A stretch of 64,000 nt of DNA from Falsochrobactrum tianjinense (GCF_019100495.1 NZ_JAHRVA010000007.1:72223-136222), one strand, 5' to 3'; positions 1-8,657 are shown, numbered from the stretch's first letter. Notes: generated from the sequence alone by a model not told the origin. A program made the numbers and translations.

Positions 1-47
1 ATGAATGCCGCCAGAAACATTGGCAGATCTGCAAGAATCCGACGCAT
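1..47 (-). CDS. Partial CDS, 5' end only (unknown product)
   Basis: Only the first 15 codons lie in the window (reading MRRILADLPMFLAAF), so the gene runs off the left edge. The start is supported by a strong Shine-Dalgarno sequence, AAAGGAGGAG, just upstream of the ATG on the minus strand. The visible residues are basic then hydrophobic, which would fit a membrane protein or a signal peptide, but no family can be assigned from so little. Confidence 0.6.
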   Translation of the reverse strand, partial: MRRILADLPMFLAAF

Positions 48-145
48 TTCTCCTCCTTTTTCTATCTCCATTAAATGGGGTTTGGCACGCCAATGTCAAA
101 GAGCGCACTTGAGAGAGGACGGAACTTGCGATTTTGCGATCGGGC

Positions 146-310
146 TTATGTTCCCGTGAAATGAAAACCGAGGGTCAGCGCCATAATCAGAATGGCCACA
201 ACGGCGATCTTCCAGAAATCACCCCGCCGCCTTAGCCCCGGCAAACCGAGCGGCTTGATGATATGCAATCCCATAAGCGCCAATAACAGTACGGGCAAAA
301 TCTTGGTCAC
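146..310 (-). CDS. Small single-pass or two-pass membrane protein, conserved in Rhizobiales
   Basis: A 54-residue protein read from a GTG start that follows an AAAGG ribosome-binding sequence. An ATG at 385 would add 25 basic residues but has poorer support. The protein has a hydrophobic N-terminal segment (roughly residues 4-17, ILPVLLLALMGLHIIKPLG) and a second one near the C terminus (residues 34-50), separated by a basic GLPGLRRRGDFWK stretch. This hydrophobic-basic-hydrophobic pattern with LGLPGLRRR resembles short uncharacterised rhizobial membrane proteins that I recall. No function is known. It is transcribed divergently from prpE. Confidence 0.55.
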   Translation of the reverse strand: MTKILPVLLLALMGLHIIKPLGLPGLRRRGDFWKIAVVAILIMALTLGFHFTGT

Positions 311-483
311 AACATGCCTTTGCTTTCCTGATCGTTTCTTGTGCCGCAGTCGCATCGAAGCTGCAAGTACACAAACACTTGCCAATCATTCTGTATCGTA
401 TCAATCTTAAGTTTGATGGACGCGGCCACGCTGCTTTGCTCTGTCCCAGGGCAGAACCTTGTCGTGTTTCTCGGAGGAGCAAT

Positions 484-2394
484 ATGACTTCAAAATATGC
501 TGAAACCTATGGGGCCTGGCAGAGCAACCCGGAAGCCTTCTGGGCGGATGCCGCTGGAGCGGTCGACTGGTTCAAGCCATGGGATCAGGTTTTTGCAGCA
601 GATCAGGGTATTTATGGCCGCTGGTTTGCAGGAGCGCAGTGCAATACCTGCTACAATGCGCTCGACCGGCATGTGGCCAACGGGCGAGGCGACCAGATCG
701 CCCTCATCTATGAAAGCCCTGTCACCAATCGGGTGCGCAAGATCACCTATCGCGAATTGCTCGAAGAGGTCGAGGCGCTTTCCGCAGTCATGATCGATCA
801 TGGCGCAAAAAAAGGCGACCGTATTCTCATCTATATGCCCATGGTGCCGGAAGCTGCCGTCGCCATGCTCGCATGCGCGCGTATCGGAGCTGTACATTCC
901 GTGGTCTTTGGCGGTTTCGCCGCCAGCGAACTGGCGACCCGCATCGACGACGCCCGGCCTGTCATGATCGTCGCAGGCTCCTGCGGCATCGAGCCGACGC
1001 GCGTAGTTCCCTATCAGGACATGCTCGACAAGGCCATCGACCTCGCCCGACACAAGGTTTCGCATTGCATTATCCTGCAACGACCCGAGCATCAGCACCA
1101 ACTGGTCGAGGGCCGCGACATCGACTACAAGGCCGCAGTGGACGCTGTGCGGGGCCGTCACATCCCCTGCACGCCGGTCGACGCCACCGACCCGCTCTAT
1201 GTGCTCTACACTTCCGGCACGACGGGCGAACCCAAGGGAGTCGTGCGTGATAATGGCGGCCATATGGTGGCACTTATCTGGTCGATGAAACATGTCTTCG
1301 ACGTCAGCCCTGGACAGGTCTTCTGGGCCGCGTCCGATGTTGGCTGGGTTGTCGGCCATTCCTACATCGTCTATGCGCCGCTGCTCGCAGGGGCCACAAG
1401 CATTCTCTTCGAAGGCAAGCCCATCGGCACACCCGATGCGGGTACTTACTGGCGCATTATCGCCGAACATGGCGTCGAAGTGATGTTCACCGCACCGACC
1501 GCCCTGCGCGCCATCAAGAAGGAAGATGCCGACGGCAATTTTGTCCGCCGCTACGACCTGTCGAAATTCCGCGCACTCTTTCTGGCCGGAGAGCGCGCCG
1601 ATCCCGACACGATCCACTGGGCAGAAAATCTGCTGGGCTGTCCGGTCATTGATCATTGGTGGCAGACCGAAAGCGGTTGGCCGATGGTGGCGAACCCGCT
1701 TGGCCTGGGACTGCTCGAAACCAGATATGGCTCGCCCGCCGTCTGCCTGCCGGGCTACGATATTCATGTTCTGGATGATGAAGGCCATGAAGTGGAACGC
1801 GGCCAGCTTGGCAATATTCTCATCCGGCTGCCTCTGCCGCCCGGTTGCCTGCCGACGCTATGGAATGCCGATGATCGCTTCCGCAAGGCCTATCTCGCCG
1901 AGTTTCCCGGCTATTATAAAACAGCCGATGCCGGCTACATGGACCGCGATGGCTATCTCTATATCATGAGCCGCACCGACGACATTATCAACATTGCCGG
2001 CCACCGCCTGTCGACGGGTGCGATGGAGGAAGTGCTCTCGACTCACCCCGATGTGGCCGAATGCGCGGTGCTTGGCATCTCCGATCCAGTCAAGGGGCAG
2101 GTCCCCTGCGGTCTTCTCGTGCTCAAATCCAATATCGACCGCGATCTGCATGAGGTCGAGGCGGAATGCGTTACCATGATTCGCGACAAGATCGGACCTG
2201 TTGCCTCTTTCCGGCTCGCATTGACCGTCAAGCGCCTGCCCAAGACCCGCTCCGGCAAGATACTGCGCTCGACGATCCAGAAAATTGCCGATGGCGAGCA
2301 ATGGAAAATGCCCGCCACCATCGACGATCCGGCGATACTCGATGAGATAAGAGCGGTCCTGAGCGAGCGTCATATCGGCCTGGCATTTGCTTAG
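484..2394 (+). CDS. prpE: Propionyl-CoA synthetase (acetyl-CoA synthetase-like), PrpE
   Basis: A 636-residue AMP-forming acyl-CoA synthetase that activates propionate (or another short acid) to its CoA thioester through an acyl-adenylate. The P-loop-like motif YTSGTTGEPKG is at residues 242-252, the hinge motif GHRLSTGAMEE is in the C-terminal part, and the conserved KTRSGK with the catalytic lysine is at about 587-592. The start at 484 is chosen over an upstream in-frame codon because GGAGGAGC precedes it and the protein then begins like family members. No methylcitrate-cycle gene is adjacent, so propionate identity rests on similarity to PrpE proteins and acetate is possible. A weak hairpin follows the stop codon. 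Confidence 0.88.
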   Translation: MTSKYAETYGAWQSNPEAFWADAAGAVDWFKPWDQVFAADQGIYGRWFAGAQCNTCYNALDRHVANGRGDQIALIYESPVTNRVRKITYRELLEEVEALSAVMIDHGAKKGDRILIYMPMVPEAAVAMLACARIGAVHSVVFGGFAASELATRIDDARPVMIVAGSCGIEPTRVVPYQDMLDKAIDLARHKVSHCIILQRPEHQHQLVEGRDIDYKAAVDAVRGRHIPCTPVDATDPLYVLYTSGTTGEPKGVVRDNGGHMVALIWSMKHVFDVSPGQVFWAASDVGWVVGHSYIVYAPLLAGATSILFEGKPIGTPDAGTYWRIIAEHGVEVMFTAPTALRAIKKEDADGNFVRRYDLSKFRALFLAGERADPDTIHWAENLLGCPVIDHWWQTESGWPMVANPLGLGLLETRYGSPAVCLPGYDIHVLDDEGHEVERGQLGNILIRLPLPPGCLPTLWNADDRFRKAYLAEFPGYYKTADAGYMDRDGYLYIMSRTDDIINIAGHRLSTGAMEEVLSTHPDVAECAVLGISDPVKGQVPCGLLVLKSNIDRDLHEVEAECVTMIRDKIGPVASFRLALTVKRLPKTRSGKILRSTIQKIADGEQWKMPATIDDPAILDEIRAVLSERHIGLAFA

Positions 2395-2410
2395 GGAATA
2401 TCTCTCAAAA

Positions 2411-2432
2411 CCGGTCTTGACCGGCAGTTTTC
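2411..2432 (+). terminator. Weak hairpin after prpE
   Basis: CCGGT-CTTG-ACCGG (2411-2424) followed by CAGTTTTC. The stem is short and the T run is poor, so it may only attenuate transcription into the SDR gene, which starts 37 bases later. Confidence 0.35.
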
Positions 2433-2468
2433 ACAAGTTCACTCTTCGCCAAAAATCGGAGAGATTTC

Positions 2469-3251
2469 ATGCAGCTTGAAGGCAAGGTAGCTATCGTTAC
2501 GGGTGCAGCGCGCGGTATTGGCTATGCTATAGCAAAACGCTTTCTGATGGATGGCGCAAGCGTTGTCCTATCGGACGTGAATGGTGCAGCAGCCTCACGC
2601 GCCGTCAAGGATCTCGAACAATATGGCAATATCCACCCTGTCGCCGCCGATGTTGGCGACAAGCTCGATGTGCACAACCTGCTGACATACACGACGACCA
2701 ATCTGGGCGAGGTCGATATTCTCGTCAACAATGCCGGGATCGTGCACCGGGCGGAATTCCTCGACCTAAAGGAAGAGGATTTCGATCGTGTCATGCGCGT
2801 CAATCTGAAGGGCGCGCTTCTGTGCGGACAGGCTGCCGCCAAACGCATGGTTGCGCGCGTGGAAGCGGGCGGCGACGCCGGTACGATCATAAACATATCA
2901 TCGGTAAATGCCATTTTCGGCCTACCTGACCAGCTTGCCTATTCCGTTTCCAAAGGCGGCATGAACCAGCTCACTCGGGCAATGGCGATAGCACTGGCGC
3001 AATGGGGTATCCGCGTGAACGCCATAGGCCCTGGCTCCATCGAGACCGAAATGCTTTCTGCAGTCAATGAGAATGCGGAAAGCCGCAAGAGGCTCCTGTC
3101 GCGCACTCCGCTGGGTCGCGTCGGCCAGCCAGACGAGATAGCCGCCATCGCATCCTTCCTCGCCTCGCCGGATTCAAGCTACGTGACAGGGCAGACGATC
3201 TATGCGGATGGTGGACGCTTGCCGCTCAATTATACGGTTCCAGCCTCCTGA
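2469..3251 (+). CDS. Short-chain dehydrogenase/reductase (SDR), classical type
   Basis: A 260-residue classical SDR. The cofactor motif TGAARGIG is at residues 11-18, NNAG at 87-90, the catalytic Ser at 144-145 and YSVSK (Tyr158, Lys162) completes the active site. An aspartate after beta-2 (SDVNG, about residue 36) favours NAD over NADP by family rule. GGAGAGATTTC precedes the ATG. It lies 74 bases after prpE on the same strand, so the two may be co-transcribed, but the substrate cannot be told from sequence. Glucose-dehydrogenase-like and 3-oxoacyl-ACP reductase-like annotations would both be guesses. Confidence 0.85.
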   Translation: MQLEGKVAIVTGAARGIGYAIAKRFLMDGASVVLSDVNGAAASRAVKDLEQYGNIHPVAADVGDKLDVHNLLTYTTTNLGEVDILVNNAGIVHRAEFLDLKEEDFDRVMRVNLKGALLCGQAAAKRMVARVEAGGDAGTIINISSVNAIFGLPDQLAYSVSKGGMNQLTRAMAIALAQWGIRVNAIGPGSIETEMLSAVNENAESRKRLLSRTPLGRVGQPDEIAAIASFLASPDSSYVTGQTIYADGGRLPLNYTVPAS

Positions 3252-3269
3252 CAGAAGGCTGTCAGGAGG
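3244..3269 (+). repeat. Perfect 10-bp inverted repeat over the SDR stop codon
   Basis: CCTCCTGACA (3244-3253) and TGTCAGGAGG (3260-3269) are exact reverse complements around a 6-base loop, and the SDR stop codon TGA lies inside the left arm. No T run follows, so it is not a textbook terminator. It could protect the 3' end of the message. Confidence 0.6.
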
Positions 3270-3310
3270 ACTATGCGATAGTGCGTTTCCATAGATGAGG
3301 GAGACTTGCC

Positions 3311-3484
3311 ATGACTATCGCGATTGCACCACTGATCGCCATATTGAAAGAATATAAGCGCAGACAAGATGCTCGCCGTCGTTTCGTGCGCACACAGCGC
3401 ACCATCGATGGGCTGCCCAAGGAACTGCGCAAAGATATGGGATGGCCGGATCGCTATCTCGAACAGTGCCGCAAGGGAGAATGA
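3311..3484 (+). CDS. Small Arg/Lys-rich DUF1127-like protein
   Basis: A 57-residue basic protein beginning MTIAIAPLIAILKEYKR, with GGGAG seven bases before the ATG. Its C-terminal half, LPKELRKDMGWPDRYLEQ, resembles the 'L..L....L.DIG..R' pattern of DUF1127/YjiS-like small proteins that are common in Rhizobiales. The stop codon is 7 bases before the WYL-regulator start, so the two are almost certainly co-transcribed. Function is unknown; other DUF1127 proteins have been tied to stress, phosphate and RNA metabolism. Confidence 0.7.
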   Translation: MTIAIAPLIAILKEYKRRQDARRRFVRTQRTIDGLPKELRKDMGWPDRYLEQCRKGE

Positions 3485-3491
3485 TACCGGA

Positions 3492-4193
3492 ATGCGCCGC
3501 GCCGATCGCCTGTTTCAGATTGTTCAGCACCTGCGCGGTGGCAGGCTTGTCACCGCGCACCAGCTTGCCGGGCGGCTGGAGGTCTCCGAACGCACCATTT
3601 ACCGTGATATAGCCGACCTTCAATCAACGGGCGTGCCCATCGATGGCGAAGCCGGCGTCGGTTATATATTGCGCCAGGGATTCGAGCTCCCCCCTCTGAT
3701 GTTCACCCGCGACGAGATCGTGGCGCTCGTTGCTGGTGCCCGCCTGATCCGCGCCTGGGGCGGTGTATCCATGGCGCGCGGAGCGGAAGAGGCGCTGGTC
3801 AAGATTGAAGCCGTATTGCCCAAACAAGAGCGTGCCCGCATCACCGGTACGCAGATTCATTCACCTTCGGCAAGCATCAGCGTAAGCGAGCGCCGCATCA
3901 TCGATGCCGTGGAACGCGCTGTGGATCAAAGCAACGTTCTCAACATCCGCTATCGTGATCTTGAGCTGAAAGAAAGCGAACGTGACATTCGTCCCCTGGG
4001 CCTGTGGTTCTGGGGCAAGGTATGGACGGTGATCGGGTGGTGCGAATTGCGTGATGCATTTCGCACCTTCCGCACGGATCGCATTCTCGAAGCCAATGAT
4101 GCCGGTCGCCATTTCCGCGCCGAGCGCGGCAAAACACTGACGGACTTTTATCGCTTGATGGAGCTGAGCGAATATAATGCCTTCAAGGATTAG
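3492..4193 (+). CDS. YafY-family HTH-WYL transcriptional regulator
   Basis: A 233-residue regulator. Residues 1-55 form a DeoR/HTH_11-type winged helix (recognition region AGRLEVSERTIYRDIADL), and residues about 130-205 match a WYL domain (RDIRPLGLWFWGKVWTVIGW), a sensor fold thought to bind nucleotides or other ligands. The ATG at 3492 is chosen because a GGGAGA site precedes it and the HTH then starts at residue 1; an upstream in-frame start would overlap the small gene. Its target is unknown. The co-transcribed DUF1127-like gene or nearby metabolic genes are candidates. A strong bidirectional terminator follows. Confidence 0.85.
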   Translation: MRRADRLFQIVQHLRGGRLVTAHQLAGRLEVSERTIYRDIADLQSTGVPIDGEAGVGYILRQGFELPPLMFTRDEIVALVAGARLIRAWGGVSMARGAEEALVKIEAVLPKQERARITGTQIHSPSASISVSERRIIDAVERAVDQSNVLNIRYRDLELKESERDIRPLGLWFWGKVWTVIGWCELRDAFRTFRTDRILEANDAGRHFRAERGKTLTDFYRLMELSEYNAFKD

Positions 4194-4225
4194 CCACGCC
4201 TCCCGAGCCATTCCTCCCGGGAATC

Positions 4226-4255
4226 AAAAAAGCCCGGTTTTACCGGGCTTTTTTT
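4226..4255. terminator. Bidirectional rho-independent terminator
   Basis: AAAAAAGCCCGG - TTTTA - CCGGGCTTTTTTT (4226-4255). The A and T runs on both sides make it usable by both convergent genes, the WYL regulator (+) and trcR (-). Confidence 0.9.
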
Positions 4256-4273
4256 CAATTCATCCGTAAATAA

Positions 4274-4966
4274 TTATTCTTCATCTTCGTCTTCGTCGCT
4301 TTTCGGGCCCTGAAGGGAGGACAGCTTGGCAAAAACCTTGTCCGCATCCAGTTCTTCCTCTTCCGCCGGTGCTTCGTCACGATAATCGAGGTTTTCGGTC
4401 GCCGATGCTGGCAGCAGGGTGCTGTCCTCCGCTGCGGCAGGACGATTACGGGCAGCACGATCAACTTCAAGATCCAGATCGATCTGCGAGCAAAGGCCCA
4501 ATGTGACCGGATCCATGGCCGTCAGATTGGGCGAATTCCAGTGAGTGCGATTGCGAATCTGTTCGATGGTCGATTTCGTCGTGCCTATCAGGCGCGAAAT
4601 CTGGGCATCCTTGAGTTCAGGATGATTACGCACCAGCCACAAAATCGCATTCGGACGATCCTGACGCTTGGAAAGCGGCGTATAGCGCGGTCCCTTGCGC
4701 TTGGCTTCCGGCACTCGCACCTTGGGATCGGCAAGCTTGAGGCGATGATTAGAATCTTTCTCGCCCTTGGCAATTTCCTCGCGGGAAAGCTGTCCAGTGA
4801 TGACCGGATCAAGTCCCTTGATACCCTGCGAAGCTTCACCGTCGGCGATTGCCTTGACCTCAAGCGGATGCAATTTGCAGAATGCTGCGATCTGATCAAA
4901 AGACAGCGCCGTATTATCGACAAGCCAGACGGCCGTTGCTTTCGGCATAAGAAGCTGGGTGGCCAT
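4274..4966 (-). CDS. trcR: Cell-cycle transcriptional regulator TrcR (DUF1013)
   Basis: A 230-residue protein that matches the alphaproteobacterial DUF1013/TrcR family. It opens MATQLLMPKATAVWLVDNTA, has a basic central part (PRYTPLSKRQDRPNAILWLV) and an HTH-like segment (LKDAQISRLIGTTKSTIEQI, about residues 126-145), and ends in a strongly acidic tail (SDEDEDEE). The start at 4966 follows AGAGGA and fits the family; in-frame codons further upstream lack support. TrcR proteins are conserved cytoplasmic DNA-associated regulators and are often essential. It is monocistronic here, with a long AT-rich upstream region. Confidence 0.88.
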   Translation of the reverse strand: MATQLLMPKATAVWLVDNTALSFDQIAAFCKLHPLEVKAIADGEASQGIKGLDPVITGQLSREEIAKGEKDSNHRLKLADPKVRVPEAKRKGPRYTPLSKRQDRPNAILWLVRNHPELKDAQISRLIGTTKSTIEQIRNRTHWNSPNLTAMDPVTLGLCSQIDLDLEVDRAARNRPAAAEDSTLLPASATENLDYRDEAPAEEEELDADKVFAKLSSLQGPKSDEDEDEE

Positions 4967-5120
4967 TAGATATAATCCTCTTGTTCGTCCGCTCCGGGGG
5001 CGCGGGCCGTGGGCAAAAACCACAATTTCCGGGAAATCACGGCCTATATATATTTTTTTTGGTCTCAGAGCAAGAAAAGTGCTGCAATTGTCTCCACGGT
5101 GTTGAAAAGCACCTGTTCTA

Positions 5121-6125
5121 TCACGCAATATCCAGCACGATCTTGCCGATATGCTTGCTACCTTCCATGCGTTCATGCGCCCGCCATGCATCTTTCAGCG
5201 AGAAAATCATATCCATGACGGGGGCGATCCGTCGTTCTGCCAGAAGCGGCCAGACTTTCGCCTCCAGTTGACGTGCGATCTCCGCCTTGAACGCGACCGG
5301 GCGCGGGCGCAATGTCGAGCCGGTATGGGTCAGACGCTTGGTCATCAATACGCCGACATTGGCCGTTGCCTTGGCACCGTTTAGGAATGCGATCTGCACA
5401 ATGCGTCCATCCTCTGCCGCCGCCTTGTAATTGCGATCAACATAGTCGCCGCCCACCATGTCGAGAATGACATCCGCGCCGCGGCCATCGGTCGCCTCTT
5501 TCACAGCAGCGACAAAATCCTCGTCGCGATAGTTGACGACCCTGTCCGCGCCCAATTTCAGGCAGGCTTCGCACTTCTCGTTTGAGCCTGCCGTCGTAAT
5601 TACATGCGCGCCAAATGCCTTGCCAAGCTGGATTGCCGTAGTTCCGATGCCGGAAGAGCCCCCATGGACCAGCAACGTTTCGCCGCTTTTCAGTCCGCCA
5701 CGCTCGAAAACATTATGCCAGACCGTAAAGAAGGTTTCAGGGATCGCCGCTGCTTCGATATAGCCGTAACCGGTCGGCAGCGGCAGCGCATTGGTCTCGT
5801 GCACAACCGCATATTCGGCATAGCCGCCACCGGCAAGCAGCGCCATCACCTGATCGCCCATCCGATAGCGCTCGACACCTTCGCCAAGCGCTACGATGTC
5901 TCCGGCGATTTCCAGCCCCGGTATGTCGGACGCGCCGGGCGGCGGCGAATAATTTCCCTGCCGTTGCAGCACATCGGGCCGGTTCACCCCGGCAGCACGC
6001 ACGCGCACCAGAATTTCTCCGGCCCTGGGTTCAGGCATGGAGCGCTGTGCGGGGCGCAGCATATGCGCGCCGCCCGGTCCGGCAATCTCGATTGCTGTCA
6101 TCTGGGAAGGCAATTCGGCCATCAT
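5121..6125 (-). CDS. NAD(P)H quinone oxidoreductase, PIG3/zinc-independent MDR family
   Basis: A 334-residue medium-chain dehydrogenase/reductase. The N-terminal GroES-like domain carries VRAAGVNRPDVLQRQGNYSP, and the Rossmann half carries LLVHGGSSGIGTTAIQLGKA. The structural-zinc cysteines of alcohol dehydrogenases are absent, as is usual for quinone oxidoreductases of the TP53I3/QorB type. The start at 6125 is used because GGAG sits seven bases upstream; ATG 6122 is equally possible and 6167 would add 14 residues. The likely role is NADPH-dependent reduction of quinones or other reactive carbonyl compounds in the cytoplasm. Confidence 0.85.
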   Translation of the reverse strand: MMAELPSQMTAIEIAGPGGAHMLRPAQRSMPEPRAGEILVRVRAAGVNRPDVLQRQGNYSPPPGASDIPGLEIAGDIVALGEGVERYRMGDQVMALLAGGGYAEYAVVHETNALPLPTGYGYIEAAAIPETFFTVWHNVFERGGLKSGETLLVHGGSSGIGTTAIQLGKAFGAHVITTAGSNEKCEACLKLGADRVVNYRDEDFVAAVKEATDGRGADVILDMVGGDYVDRNYKAAAEDGRIVQIAFLNGAKATANVGVLMTKRLTHTGSTLRPRPVAFKAEIARQLEAKVWPLLAERRIAPVMDMIFSLKDAWRAHERMEGSKHIGKIVLDIA

Positions 6126-6321
6126 CGTCAAACTCCTGTTCAATCCCTCGTCCGTCATGGCGGACACTGCTCCGCATTATGCCTGTTCTGGAAAGAACTT
6201 GCCCGGAATTAGGGAAATCATCATCGATTTTCATGAATATATATGCGAAGATTCAAGGTGTTAAATCTTTTCTCGGCGCCCAGGCGTATAAGGGGCGCGT
6301 CATTGACTTCGGAGGACGGTC

Positions 6322-6513
6322 ATGAGCGGTTTCGATGAGGATGTGATAAAGCCTCGCCATAGCCTGATACTGAGCGAGGAAGAATTGTCGCTGCTTTCGC
6401 TGACAGAGATCGATCAGCATATTGCCGTGCTGCAATCCGAAATAGAGCGGCTCAAAGCGGAGAGACTGAGAAAAGGCGACAGCCGAGCCGCAGCGGAAGC
6501 GCTCTTTCGGTAG
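6322..6513 (+). CDS. DUF1192 family protein
   Basis: A 63-residue acidic-then-basic protein, MSGFDEDVIKPRHS..., with a predicted helical core ELSLLSLTEIDQHIAVLQSE that could form a short coiled coil. Length and pattern match the alphaproteobacterial DUF1192 family, which has no known function. GGAGGACGGTC precedes the ATG. It stands divergent to the quinone oxidoreductase and 40 bases before the MFS gene, so it may share a transcript with the latter. Confidence 0.8.
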   Translation: MSGFDEDVIKPRHSLILSEEELSLLSLTEIDQHIAVLQSEIERLKAERLRKGDSRAAAEALFR

Positions 6514-6553
6514 TCTACGCAACAAAGCCATTCTATAATTCCGGGAAAGTTCA

Positions 6554-7792
6554 TTGCGCATTTACATTCAGATTCTGGCCCTTCTCTGCGGAACAGCCTT
6601 TCTTCTGATCGCTTCCGGCCTGCATGGGCTATTGCTGCCATTGCGCGGCGGCATCGAAGGCTTTTCCGTAACTTCGCTGGGCCTGCTCGGCACCACATGG
6701 GCAGGCGGTTTCGTCGCCGGTTGCATCTTCGCACCTCGCCTCGTGCGCCGTGTCGGACATGTGCGCGCCTTCGGCTGTTTTGCCGCGTCGGCGGCCATTA
6801 TCGCTTTGCTATCCGGCATCTATATCGATGCGACAATCTGGATTCTCCTGCGTGCTTTCACCGGCTTTTCCATGGCTGGCGCTTTCATGGTCATCGAAAG
6901 CTGGCTCAATGAGCGCGCCACCAACGATTCGCGCGGCAGGATTTTCGGCTTCTATATGATGGTCAATTACGGAGCTACTATGGGCGGGCAAATGCTGGTC
7001 GCCGCCGGGGATGTGCATGCGGATCATCTGTTCATGGTGACTGGCATATTCTTTTGTCTGGCTCTCATTCCCACCGCCATTTCCACCGCAGTCAGCCCCA
7101 AGCCGCTTACAGAAGTACAACTGGACCTGAAGGCACTCTACCGTAACTCCCCCGCCGCTTTTGTCGGCTGCATCTTGATCGGAATCGCCAATGGCGCATG
7201 GGGTACGCTCGGTGCGGTCTTCGGCGCGCAGTCCGGCATATCAACCACTGAAATCGCCCTGATGGTCAGCGCCACCATCGCCGCCGGAGCACTCATGCAA
7301 ATTCCGGTCGGGCGTATTTCCGATCTGGTGGACCGGCGCTTCGTGCTTGCAGGCGTTGCCGCGCTCGCAGCCTTCGTCGGCCTCCTCGCCTTCATTATCG
7401 GCCCCTCCAACGGCACACTCATCATCACCATGACGGGCTGTTACGGCGCGCTGGCCTATGCGCTATATCCAGTCGCTGTCGCCCACGCCAACGACCATGC
7501 ATCATCAGAAAACTTTGTGAAAGTATCGAGCGGCCTGCTTCTGCTCTATGGTTTTGGCACTATGCTCGGCCCATTGCTGGCGGCTATTGCCATGGATATT
7601 TTCTGGCCATCGGGCCTCTTCGCCGTCACCGCCTTCGCCCATATCCTGATTACGGCCTATGCGCTGTTCCGTTCTCGCCAGCGCGCATCGGTGCCAAAGG
7701 AAGAAAAAGATCAATTCAAGAGCATGCCAGCCAGCCGCAGCGCCACACCTGAAGTCATGAAACTGGACCCAAGATCGGATATGGAAAGCTGA
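6554..7792 (+). CDS. MFS transporter, YcaD-like
   Basis: A 412-residue protein with about 12 hydrophobic segments. It starts RIYIQILALLCGTAFLLIAS and contains the MFS-type loop APRLVRRVGHVRAFG after helix 2. The conserved glycine-rich GFSMAGAFMVIESWLNE segment is typical of the YcaD/YfkF-like group. The start is TTG at 6554 after GGGAAAG; no better ATG exists near the first helix. The C terminus (after about residue 375) is hydrophilic and cytoplasmic. Substrate unknown. A GC-rich hairpin with a T run follows. Confidence 0.82.
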   Translation: MRIYIQILALLCGTAFLLIASGLHGLLLPLRGGIEGFSVTSLGLLGTTWAGGFVAGCIFAPRLVRRVGHVRAFGCFAASAAIIALLSGIYIDATIWILLRAFTGFSMAGAFMVIESWLNERATNDSRGRIFGFYMMVNYGATMGGQMLVAAGDVHADHLFMVTGIFFCLALIPTAISTAVSPKPLTEVQLDLKALYRNSPAAFVGCILIGIANGAWGTLGAVFGAQSGISTTEIALMVSATIAAGALMQIPVGRISDLVDRRFVLAGVAALAAFVGLLAFIIGPSNGTLIITMTGCYGALAYALYPVAVAHANDHASSENFVKVSSGLLLLYGFGTMLGPLLAAIAMDIFWPSGLFAVTAFAHILITAYALFRSRQRASVPKEEKDQFKSMPASRSATPEVMKLDPRSDMES

Positions 7793-7803
7793 CCATCATA
7801 GTC

Positions 7804-7840
7804 GGCGGCTGCGATACAGCCGCCTGACTTGTTTTATTTT
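7804..7840 (+). terminator. Rho-independent terminator after the MFS gene
   Basis: GGCGGCTG (7804-7811), CGATA loop, CAGCCGCC (7817-7824), then TGACTTGTTTTATTTTT. A perfect 8-bp stem with a T-rich tail on the plus strand. Confidence 0.8.
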
Positions 7841-7864
7841 TCAGAAAATTTCAGGATTCCGCTA

Positions 7865-8050
7865 TTAGTGGTGAGTTACTTGAGTTCTCAATTTTTCAAT
7901 CTGCTCTTTGAGCACCAGCTTCTTGCGTTTGAGAGATGCGACATGAAGGTTATCCATTGCCGGTGACGCCAGGGCTTCGGAAATTTCCTGTTCCAGAGCG
8001 CCGTGCTTCTTTTCGAGCGTGGCAAGATGGGACTCGATAGCCATCATCAT
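7865..8050 (-). CDS. YdcH/DUF465 small protein, copy 1
   Basis: A 61-residue (or 59-60) helical protein, MAIESHLATLEKKHGALEQE..., ending with the family signature KRKKLVLKEQIEKL. DUF465/YdcH proteins are short basic coiled-coil proteins of unknown function. Three in-frame ATGs in a row (8050, 8047, 8044) follow AAAGGAGAA, and 8047 or 8044 gives the better spacing, so the exact first residue is open. It is divergent from a second YdcH gene at 8374. Confidence 0.8.
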   Translation of the reverse strand: MMMAIESHLATLEKKHGALEQEISEALASPAMDNLHVASLKRKKLVLKEQIEKLRTQVTHH

Positions 8051-8206
8051 TTCTCCTTTGATTAATTTTCCGTCGGATGGTCCGATGCAGCGCACCCGCA
8101 ACGCCTCATCCGCATTACCGCGCAGCCATCTGGCAATCCTGCCTCCCAGCTACCCAGTTCCGACCGCCATGAACCGCAGGTTCAACGACCGCCGTTCGTG
8201 ACAGAA

Positions 8207-8253
8207 CCATGACAGTTTGGCATGAGTTTGGTGTAAAGTCGAATTTGTCATGG
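8207..8253. repeat. 8-bp inverted repeat between the divergent ydcH genes
   Basis: CCATGACA (8207-8214) and TGTCATGG (8246-8253) are exact reverse complements, 31 bases apart. The surrounding 8051-8373 stretch (323 bases) holds no gene and must contain the promoters of both YdcH genes, so this could be an operator or a hairpin in a leader. Confidence 0.45.
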
Positions 8254-8373
8254 TAGCATTTTCCAATCTCGGAAAATATGGTAAGGGCTTCGCCCGTAAC
8301 AGGCGATAATGAGCTGTACTCGATAGTTCGGCACGGCCTGTAACGTCACTCTGAACAGAACGGGGCAAGCCGC

Positions 8374-8577
8374 ATGTCCGATCAGGAACAGGCCGAAATC
8401 AGATTGGCCGTAGCGCGTCTGAAACAGGAACACGCGGATTTCGATGCTGCCATCAACGCCATGATGGCTATGGGCTGTGACCAGTTGCGCATCCAGCGCA
8501 TGAAGAAGAAAAAACTGGCAATCAAGGACAAGCTTCAGGAAATGGAAGATCAGATCATCCCCGACATTATCGCCTGA
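8374..8577 (+). CDS. YdcH/DUF465 small protein, copy 2
   Basis: A 67-residue protein of the same family as the gene at 7865, [20 protein letters not shown]..., with the shared motif [19 protein letters not shown] near the C terminus. It lies 80 bases before purE on the same strand. Both copies are conserved in Rhizobiales upstream of purEK, but the reason is unknown. The sequence predicts two amphipathic helices that could form a hairpin or dimer. Confidence 0.82.
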   Translation: MSDQEQAEIRLAVARLKQEHADFDAAINAMMAMGCDQLRIQRMKKKKLAIKDKLQEMEDQIIPDIIA

Positions 8578-8657
8578 TCTTCCGATCGCGCATTCTTGCA
8601 GCCGGGATTCACCCGGCTTTGTTTTTCATTCCTCAGCCAGCCAATACGGGAAAATCG

